From Calycina herbarum (lineage: Eukaryota; Ascomycota; Leotiomycetes; Helotiales; Pezizellaceae): a stretch of 64,000 nucleotides of DNA. Every line of letters starts with the position of its first letter. The first letter of the stretch is position 1. The translations under genes and the position numbers were made by a program. The stretch is from positions 310,001 through 374,000 of the forward strand of contig LLEY01000020.1 of assembly GCA_001414485.1 (NCBI GenBank). The letters are read 5' to 3'. A model generated the notes under the pieces. That model was not told where the DNA came from. It saw nothing but the letters and a program-made list of their open reading frames with translations, and made no database searches. Below, piece after piece: positions 56,398 to 64,000 of this stretch.

Positions 56398-58898
56398 ACC
56401 CGTTTATCTCTTTCCACTTCGACATGCAGAATGATTTACTCTTTCACATTTCGCATTGCGTCGTTTTTACATCACACACTATCATAGCGAGGCGCCAAGT
56501 TCATTTTTTCAAGTATTCGACTTTATATATCAGCAGCAAACCCTCCTCTTCAACAACCATGACCCGGCTACTTTTCGTTGTGCTTATTTTTGATTGTCTT
56601 TGTTTATTCATTCATGGGGATTTGGGTTGGCTATCTTTGCTTTTTTTGTTTGCGTTTTCAACGGTGTATAATGAGCTTTATAAAATCATACCCCCTCTTT
56701 GACTTGTGTCGAAGAGGATCGAGAGAGAATCATGGAGTCCGGCGGATATAGGTTGGGGGAATGGAGGCTCGAGAAATTAGACGAGAGAGCGAATGATAGC
56801 TAGGAATTTAAAAACTACTTAACCATTTCCCAGGCTCTTATCTCCACTGGTGACATGAGCCTAGTGACCTCCACGTACGCAGCCTTTTATCACTCAAGAA
56901 GACTTTCCTCCGCCGAATTTTGTTCTCGATGGTCATCTCGCAATGAGAATCGCCCAGTTGAAGTGACGTTGGTGATAACACCAAAAGAACCAGAACACAT
57001 GATCGTCCCGTCCTTGAAAAGGTTCGCCAACATAAACTTCACGCCATCACTTCATAAAGTTATGAATACGGAAGATGGCGTCCCCAGATCTCCCCAAGTC
57101 TCTCCCGGACCTCTCGTCTTGTCTCAGGCACGGATGACGCTACTGGTGTACTATTCCCCACCACGGCATATTTGGTTTTGTTCTGGAGAACTGTCGTTTT
57201 TTGTCGCATTAGAGTTTGGGGGTTGGGGGCCAAGTTTGGAGAGTTTGGGAGTTTGGGGATTTGGGGGGGCTGGGATGACAGGACGGCAATTGGTTTTTTA
57301 TAGGGGGTTTGGGGGTTTGATATGATATCTTGGACCTCGGTTCCCTTCTCAGGCTCCCTGAGACTTAAACAGGGTTAGGTAGAGTCTCTGTGCGCTGATA
57401 CCCTTTGCTCCTGAATAAAAAAGGAACGATATCTTTTATGTAGTATCAAAGCTTTCTAAACGCAAAATCGAGAAAGGACGGAAACGTTTCAAACTACTGT
57501 ACCCCATGAGCGAGTCTAAACCAAAGCCACCTCGCCAAGACGGTACGTTTTCATCCAAGCTTGTACTGTATGCAAACTAAGTTTGGCGATTTGAAGACTA
57601 GTTTAGGTGACGGCTGTAACCTTACCTACACTAGTTATATTCAAGCTTTTATCACTAGTACTTGCAGTAGTAAGCTTGTAGCACAGTAGTGTACTAGGTA
57701 GAGTTCCGTAGTTGGCATGGTCGTTGCGATAAGGCTAAGCTGTCGACCGATGAATCTTCAAGGTCAGAGAGGAGAGAATTTTGAGCACGGGTAAATGTAG
57801 TCACTTCTTGATTTGAGATTTCAGAAAAGAGATTGTACGTAGCTTAAACTCTTCCTTGAGTTCATTAGAGTATGTGTAGAAATGTTGAGAGTTAAGTTGA
57901 TTGTTGAAAAGTACGCGTGGTGGTAAGTTTGAAAGCAACTTCAATGTGCTTTGAAGGGAAGTGTAATTATATGTTAGCTTAGAACAGTGGGTGGTGATGG
58001 AATTGATGACTGTTGCTTTGTAGAATGATTTTTCATTGTCCTAACGCTTTTATACTATGGACTGTGAGGATAATCAAATTGATCATCAGAGTCTTGCTTA
58101 AGCAATTAGAATTGTAGTGTGGAGATATTCTATTCATTGCGAATATCTACACTCTCTGCTGTGAAAGAACATGCTAATAACAAAAGAAGCAATTGTCACA
58201 AGAGTATTCTTTCTTTTCATGAACATTCATTCTGTTTGCTACCATAGTAGTCTGTAGTATGTCAGCTATGAAATGAAGTAACTGACTCAACAGTTCTCAA
58301 TACTCCGTAATCTTGTGGTTACCCTATCAGTATAAGAACCAGGAATACTTCATGAATGACCTATGCTTATTTTTAGAAGTCTCTGAATCATGTTGAGCTT
58401 AGCTTAGTAGACTGTTTTTAAATTTAGACAAGTTTTTTGTATTCTAACAAACTAGGTATTGTTTTTGACAAGATAGATAAGGCCAGTGATGACCTTTTGT
58501 GGAGTAAACCACACATTCATCCAATGAAATCCTTTATTCAAGTCATCACATGACCCAAGTGTGTCACCAAAATTCGGAGGTGAGTCGGCAGCCTCCGGAC
58601 GCAAGCCTGGACTTTAGCCCGACTTCGTCTTGTGAGTTTGATCAATCCAACCAAACTGGATATGCGATCAATCCCACCCCTCTGGATCCGAACGTTGGGA
58701 AGACACAACACTGCATGAGATCATCGGAATTCATCTACCGAGAAGTCGAGACTATCATATCGAGTATCCTCCAGGCTTCGGCCCAACCTTGGAAGCTAAA
58801 GTTGCCGGCGCGCCCCTCACTTTCTAATCCCCCGCCTCAAAGCGCTGGAAAGCGCTTCGATCAACCTGAGTCCTAGCTTCGAAAGCAGCTGAGGAGAA
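56398..58898. other. Intergenic region with G-rich tract and upstream ORF
   Basis: It holds the phosducin 3' UTR, a G-rich run at 57217-57315, and a 108-codon frame (58550-58876) just before the zinc-cluster gene. The frame at 56855-57325 is mostly low-complexity Gly/Trp at its end and is not called. The part 57420-58500 is moderately AT-rich with no feature. Confidence 0.45.
57217..57315 (+). other. G-rich tract with G-quadruplex potential
   Basis: Many runs of three or more G, such as TTGGGGGTTGGGGGCC, TTTGGGAGTTTGGGGATTTG and a final TTTGGGGGTTTG, occur within 100 bp on the plus strand. Four or more G-tracts with short loops meet the usual G4 pattern. The location is 3' of the phosducin-like gene. 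Confidence 0.5.
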
Positions 58899-61800
58899 AT
58901 GTCTCTCGCGACAACATCAGGTCCCTCGACTTATCCAGTGCCACCAGACCACTCTCCTGCAGCTGGCCCAGCTTCCGGTCAGCAGCAGCCACAGGATGCC
59001 ACCCAAACCCCGCAACACAAGAGGGTCTACCAAGCATGCATTGTAAGTGCTCCCCCTCCATCGCCTGCCCTCGAGCACAAGGAAGCTTCTGATTGCAAAG
59101 GGCTAACACAAATCCCTTCCTTTAGCCATGTCGCCGCAGAAAGGTCAAGTGTGACATGGGAAGTGTGGACAATCCCCACGAGCCTCCATGTGTACGATGT
59201 CGACGAGAGAGCAAAGAGTGCTACTTTTCCGCAACCCGCCGTAAGCGAAAGACCGAGGATGGTCGGGACGACAGCTTAGACGGTTACGAATATGGCGACG
59301 ATTATACAATCCGTAATGGTAGAAAGATGGTACATGCCTCTCCTCCAGCCTCCGTACGGCAAACCTCCATGGGAGCTCCTCCATCACGGTCGGGACTTGC
59401 CCCATCAACCCCATGGCCAGATAATGCGCCAGTCATCCCAGGCCCTCCGTTGACCCCAGGAGGCTCGATTGGACGGTCACAGCCTTTGCGTAGACCAACA
59501 ACCCAAGGACGAGATGGAAATCCAAACGATGAGTCGGCCAATACACAGCTGGAGAACTTCGAGGCGCAAGAGGTGATGCGACGGGAGGTATATGGCCCTC
59601 ACGACGCGTTGGACTTGTTGTACAAAGCTGCGAACTATAGGTACGTCACTTCTTTCCTTTTTGTTGAATTATTGCTAACAACAGATAAAGCCCAGGTCAT
59701 GCTAGGGGCAGATCCCAAGGTGGAAGTAACAGTCAAATATCTCCAGCAATGGCAAACAGTTTGCCTAGAAATTTACAACAAACCTCGCCAATCCAACCTC
59801 ATGATCAACCCTTCCAGCGACCACCCATTCCCTCAGCTACCAGAGATGCCGCTATTGATCCAGCATTGGCTTCGGCAGGCCTAAATGGTGAAAATACGGC
59901 CCACGAAGCGGGATATAAAAGTGCTCTCAAAGCTTGGGCTAGATTCCGATTTGTTCGAGCAGGATGGTTCACACCGGCAGAGGCGATTGATTATATTTCA
60001 TATTATTATGAATATCTATCGCCTTTGACTCCCATCTCTCCTCCTACATTCAAAGACCCATCTACACACCTTACCCTACTAACAGAAGAGCCGATTCTTA
60101 CCGTTGCGCTCTTGACAATAGCTACACGATACCGGCAAATGCCAGGTCCTGGAGGACACTGTAGGTCTCACGCAATTCATGAACAGCTTTGGACTTACCT
60201 TCGTGGAATGATTGAACGATGTTTGTGGGGCCAGGAAGCTTTTGGTGGTGGATTTTGTGGATCTGGAGCAGAACCAGGAGAACAAACCTCGAGTACCGCC
60301 CCGTGGCGAGGCTTGCGAAAAGGGAGCTTGCGCACCTTGGGCACAATTGAAAGTCTTATGATTTTGACAGAATGGCATCCTCGTGCTCTTCACTTCCCTC
60401 CAGCCGAAGCGACTGATGAACTTATGCTCCCTTCCTATGAAGCACCAGACACATCCAGCACCACTGACGATAGCCACCATTTTCCAGCCGGTGTTGGAGG
60501 AAAGACCATTGATGGTTGGCTAGAACCCGCATGGAGAAGTGATCGAATGTGTTGGATGCTCTTGAGTACAGCAATGGGTCTTGCATATGAGCTGGGTGTT
60601 TTCGATAACATTGATGAACTCCTGGCCGCTGGAGGCGAGATGACAAGGCCAGAGTACGAGGAGGAAGCTTATCGACTGAGAGCCGCACGAATCAAGAGAC
60701 TTCTATTGATATATGTCACTCAATTAGCTGGGCGCCTTGGATGGACTAATATGGTTCCTGAGAACTTGCGCGATACAGACCCTGTGTTTGCACCCCGTAA
60801 GCGAAGATACTCAAACGAGGGCAAAACTCCTGACACGGCAACCTCTATTACCAATACTTTCAATTACATTCCTGATTTGGAGCTCGACGACCAAATCATC
60901 CATTGTTGGGCGGGAATCAGTAACGCGATGCGGCTTGGAAACGAGAAACTATTCCGATCAAGGCAATACACTACCAGCATCATTCAGAACGGAAGTTATG
61001 TTGCGCTTCTTAAGGAATTCCAACCATTACTCGGCAATTGGAGAACAGAATTCGACCGTTTCCGACTTCCGCCATATCTTCGACATATCCTTTCCATTGA
61101 GTATGAGTATGTCAGAATATACGTCAATTCATTGTCTCTCCAGGCTGTTGTTGAACGATGCACTAGTAATGCCGTTCCTCATCCAAATAATCCTAGCCAG
61201 GATGCTGCAGCGAATGCGCCTTTGTCGCCAGAAACGCAGAACTACTATGGAAAACTACCACTTGCAAGACTTGGTGGTTTTGGTGCTGATGACCAAGGTT
61301 ACGTGCGTGAGGTTGTTAATGGAAGCCGCAACCTTCTCCGCACAGTCGTTGAAGGACTTCTTCCTGGTGATTACCTCAAACATGCACCTGTGCGAACCTA
61401 TTTCCGAATTATCAGTGGTGCTATGTTTCTTTTGAAGACTTTTGCATTGGGTGCATCAAAACAAGATGTTGAGATAAGTATTGGATTGATGGATCGAGCA
61501 GTGGATGCCTTACGAAACTGCGTTGTCGATGACGTTCATTTGGGTATCCGTTTTGCAGACCTCTTGGAGACATTGACATCAAGACTTCGCAGTCGATTCA
61601 TTAGTGCTCCAAGAAATCCTGTTCCTCCAAATGGGGACGGAAAACAAATGCGCAGTCCAGTCATGCATAAACAAGAACCAGATGCAAAGAGAATGAAAGT
61701 CAACCATTCCGAGCAGATTCGAGATTGGAATGCTGGAACTCCCAATTTTAATAACATCCCAAATGGTAATCATTTTTATCTTTATTCTCTCTGCGATTCG

Positions 61801-62136
61801 ATCAGGTACTAACCACATATTTTAGATCTCAACATTTCTGCTACACCATTTGACCTTAATCCAGGAGCTTTCTTCGGTGCCACCACCCCATATAGCCAAG
61901 CAGGATCTGCTTATGGCGGCACGGGTCAGCACCCAGATCTATCGGATGTCTTTGGTGGCACTGGCGATTGGAACACTGCTAATGAAATGTGGTATCTTCC
62001 TCCGGGCGCTGCCTTCTTCCAGAATGTCAACGATCAAGTCACTCAAACGGCTGATGGTGTCAACGTTGGAGGTCTAGATTTGCTAGATTATATGACTCTT
62101 GATAATGGACAAGGTATTCATGACTTCCAGGGATGA
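58899..62136 (+). CDS. Zn2Cys6 fungal-specific transcription factor
   Basis: Four exons, 58899-59042, 59126-59640, 59706-61765 and 61826-62136, give 1009 residues. The DNA-binding cluster is complete across intron 1: C-x2-C-x6-C-x12-C-x2-C-x6-C, reading [15 protein letters not shown] and then [16 protein letters not shown] basic linker (RRKRKTEDG) and a Pro-rich region follow. The fungal middle homology region has [40 protein letters not shown] and [20 protein letters not shown]. It resembles the ARO80-like subgroup, but the regulated pathway cannot be told. The acidic, Gly/Asn-rich C-terminus may activate transcription. For intron 2 only the acceptor at CATGCTAG (ending 59705) gives an open frame; the earlier ACAG leads into TAA. 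A 108-codon ORF precedes the gene. Confidence 0.88.
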
Positions 62137-63081
62137 GTAATGAGCGAAACGACGGAGTTTGATGGCGTTTTAGACTAGAGGCGGTTGCTCCTGGGCACGT
62201 ACTTTCTGCGGTTATTATTACGATTTGGTTTCTTGCTTTGCGTTTTCTTTGGGCAGCATGGAGTTTGGTGCGGTTGCTGGCGCTTATGCGCTATGGATGT
62301 TGGGAGATATCAATATTGCTTGATCAGTGGGGTCCTGTCGGAGGGATATGCAATGAATATTGGGTTGCTTTTCATGGGATTGCAGCCACATGGGGTTCTC
62401 GCTAGAAAGTGTTTCTTAGTGCTCCTATGTAGCGGGGATAGTGAAAAGCAAGTTCGTACACTCTGAGGAATTGCCGAATTATGCTACCACGTGAATAATT
62501 GTTATACTTGTCAACTATTTCAGTCCCAGATCCCGACATTTGATGGCTTATTTAATTGATGGCTTACTCGCACCTTCTTGGCCCCCAATGCTTGGCTTAC
62601 TCGACTTGTGATAGCTTACTTGATATGTGATGGTTTACTTGATATGTGATGGTTTACTTGGTATGTGATGGCTCACTTGGTGGCTTACTCACAAAATTCC
62701 TTTTTGGCCCCCAAATATAAACGGCTGGCTTACTCGTTAGTCGATGGCTATTGCTGAGGATTCACTTCACTCAATGCGAGCTTAAGAAGCCGGGGATTTT
62801 TGGGCATTTCAAAATCGAGTTTTGATTCTGTATATTGATACACAAGCCAAGCTTCAGGCGTAAAATTCCCATCCGTGGCATGAGAGCTCTGGGACGTGCG
62901 ACCAGCAACGCGAGCTGGACTGGTATTTTTGATTCTTCATCGTCATCTATTGACGAGACCATTGCACCCAAATTTTCATCCAATGGAAGAAGCGAGTGTC
63001 TCTTCGTAGTATTCCGGGCCCTTTCTTTAAAGGCCAACAGAGAGCAGTAAGTCTAAAGACAAATCCTATAAACTTGCTACT
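62137..63081. other. Convergent intergenic region with repeat cluster C
   Basis: This spacer separates the zinc-cluster gene and the cyclophilin gene. It contains the RGCTTACTYG cluster at 62540-62760. Frames at 62185-62466 and 62835-63050 lack support. Confidence 0.55.
62540..62760 (+). repeat. Repeat cluster C of the RGCTTACTYG family
   Basis: About nine units (GGCTTACTCG, AGCTTACTTG, GGTTTACTTG twice, GGCTCACTTG, GGCTTACTCA and others) are arranged partly as an 18-bp tandem (GATATGTGATGGTTTACTT). The phrase CTTTTTGGCCCCCAAATAT matches cluster A at 19 of 20 or nearly so. It is the longest copy of the three and lies between convergent 3' ends. Confidence 0.65.
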
Positions 63082-64000
63082 TCACCAGCCATCGAAATTT
63101 CCAAAACCCCCAGCCTTGGATTTTTTCTTCGGTGGCCCCATTTCCAAATCATCTTCGGCATTGGTAGATTTAGAGAGACTCGAGGATGAAACAGCTTTGA
63201 GATACTTGCCTACCTCCCCAGACTGATCTGTCTGCTCCACAGTACCGTCATTTCTAATGCGCTTTCCGGTCCAAGTAGTTTTGTCGTCCTCCGTTCCACC
63301 TTGCTTCTTAATTTCCTCTTTCTCCTTCTCCGCGACATCCTTTTCATGCTTCTGTTTCTGAAACTCCTCGAATGGATCAACGAAGACCACAACATTCTCC
63401 ATAACGATATCTTCCAGGGGACGGCTTCCGGAATCCACAGGCACATTTTCCAGCTTTCCTAAAACATCCAAACCGCCAACAACCCGACCGAAGATGGTGT
63501 GTTTTCGATCGAGATGCTTTGCTTGTCTGTATGTTATAAAAAATTGACTTGAATTTGTGTTCTTGCCCTTGTTGGCCATACTCATGACTCCTCTGTTATC
63601 ATGCGTTAGTGGTCCGTCGAATTCATCGTTGAAATTCTTTCCCCATATGCTCGTACCGCCTTTTCCAGTTCCTGTTGGGTCGCCACCTTGTATCATGAAA
63701 TTTCGGACGTTTCTGTGGAACACTACTCCATTGTAGTAACCCTTTTTCGCTAGCTGTACGAAATTCCAAACAGCCCTTGGTGCAGTTTCAGTTTGCAGTT
63801 CAATATTGAGGGAACCAAAATTTGTCTCAATCCTAGCATATCCCTTAATCTTGACTCTTTTAGGCTTTAACATATACTCTTCATCAGAAAGTAATGCCCT
63901 CTCGCCGCTTGTTTCCGGCGTAAGTCCGGTGCTCGTAAAACTGGCTGCTGCTCGTCCGTTTGTGTATTGTGCAGCATTGTACGCCAGCTTCTTGTCCTGT
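63082..64000 (-). CDS. CYP60/PPIL2-type cyclophilin (peptidyl-prolyl isomerase), 5' part missing
   Basis: The minus-strand frame is open from the window edge (codons from 63999) to the stop at 63082, giving 306 residues. The visible N-terminal piece (AYNAAQYTNGRAAASFTST, then LLSDEEYMLKPKRVKIKGYA) is the linker that precedes the cyclophilin domain in PPIL2/Cyp60. The domain follows with FHRNVRNFMIQGGDPTGTGK, MANKGKNTNSSQFFITY and DRKHTIFGRVVGGLDVLGKL. The tail is charged and ends with a nuclear-type PPKKKSKAGGFG. The family carries a U-box at its N-terminus, which would lie beyond the window, and works as a nuclear spliceosome-associated isomerase/E3 ligase. Many plus-side Met codons could mislead a predictor into starting at 63873, inside the protein. 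Confidence 0.92.
   Translation of the reverse strand, partial: QDKKLAYNAAQYTNGRAAASFTSTGLTPETSGERALLSDEEYMLKPKRVKIKGYARIETNFGSLNIELQTETAPRAVWNFVQLAKKGYYNGVVFHRNVRNFMIQGGDPTGTGKGGTSIWGKNFNDEFDGPLTHDNRGVMSMANKGKNTNSSQFFITYRQAKHLDRKHTIFGRVVGGLDVLGKLENVPVDSGSRPLEDIVMENVVVFVDPFEEFQKQKHEKDVAEKEKEEIKKQGGTEDDKTTWTGKRIRNDGTVEQTDQSGEVGKYLKAVSSSSLSKSTNAEDDLEMGPPKKKSKAGGFGNFDGW

Noticed and set aside
56855..57325. 156-codon frame after the phosducin-like gene
   Set aside because: Its second half is made by the G-rich tract and no family is recognisable; kept only as a G-rich sequence feature.
1..64000. Biosynthetic cluster, CRISPR array or defence island
   Set aside because: The genes are unrelated housekeeping functions with eukaryotic introns; there are no spaced palindromic repeats, no polyketide or peptide synthases and no grouped transport/regulator set.

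Overview
The window is nuclear DNA of a filamentous ascomycete (Pezizomycotina). The evidence is short spliceosomal introns, mostly 50-130 nt, with GTANGT-type donors and CTAAC/CTAAT branch sites. The gene content is typically fungal: SET1, FUR1-type UPRT, FEX fluoride exporter, Zn2Cys6 regulator, S28 peptidase and BDM-1-type phosducin. Long TpA-rich tracts look like RIP-degraded repeats. A leotiomycete (Botrytis/Sclerotinia-like) is my guess from general appearance only.

Layout. 1-7.2 kb: the tail of a BIG1/VOA1-type V-ATPase assembly protein (+), FCF1 (-), a CSI2-like membrane protein (+), and an unrecognised RS-rich protein with half of a zinc cluster (+). 7.8-14.4 kb: an aldo/keto reductase (-) with a GC-AG intron, a small orphan gene interrupted by an in-frame TAA (+), uracil phosphoribosyltransferase (-), and the fluoride exporter FEX (+). 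15.9-24.9 kb: a secreted S28 serine peptidase (+), an ERp38/TigA-type protein disulfide isomerase (+), a small HSBP1-like coiled-coil gene in three short exons (-), and a ten-exon IlvD/Edd dehydratase with an 8-nt exon (+). 26.4-36.9 kb: SET1 H3K4 methyltransferase (+), TRM112 (-), a repeat-filled gap, and an ADAL-type (N6-methyl-)AMP deaminase with long introns (-). 40.3-51.2 kb: heterotrimeric G-protein beta subunit (+), a repeat-rich AT-hook/CxxC coiled-coil protein (+), a degenerate protein kinase (-), and an ArsH-type flavoprotein (+). 55.4-64 kb: phosducin-like protein 1 (+), a Zn2Cys6 transcription factor (+), and the cyclophilin part of a CYP60/PPIL2 homologue (-) that runs off the right edge.

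Most genes are unlinked housekeeping functions; I see no biosynthetic cluster or defence island. The one functional pairing is G-beta with its folding chaperone phosducin-like protein, about 14 kb apart. The accessory content lies between genes. There are two short TIR elements whose ends fit TA targets (748-1021 and 19419-19642), and a hAT-like non-autonomous element with a direct target repeat (33189-33674). A dispersed family of degenerate RGCTTACTYG repeats occurs at three sites (about 25.0, 32.8 and 62.6 kb), and there are several RIP-like AT-rich blocks.

Exon boundaries were inferred by eye from splice consensus, reading frame and family conservation. No RNA or database search was available.
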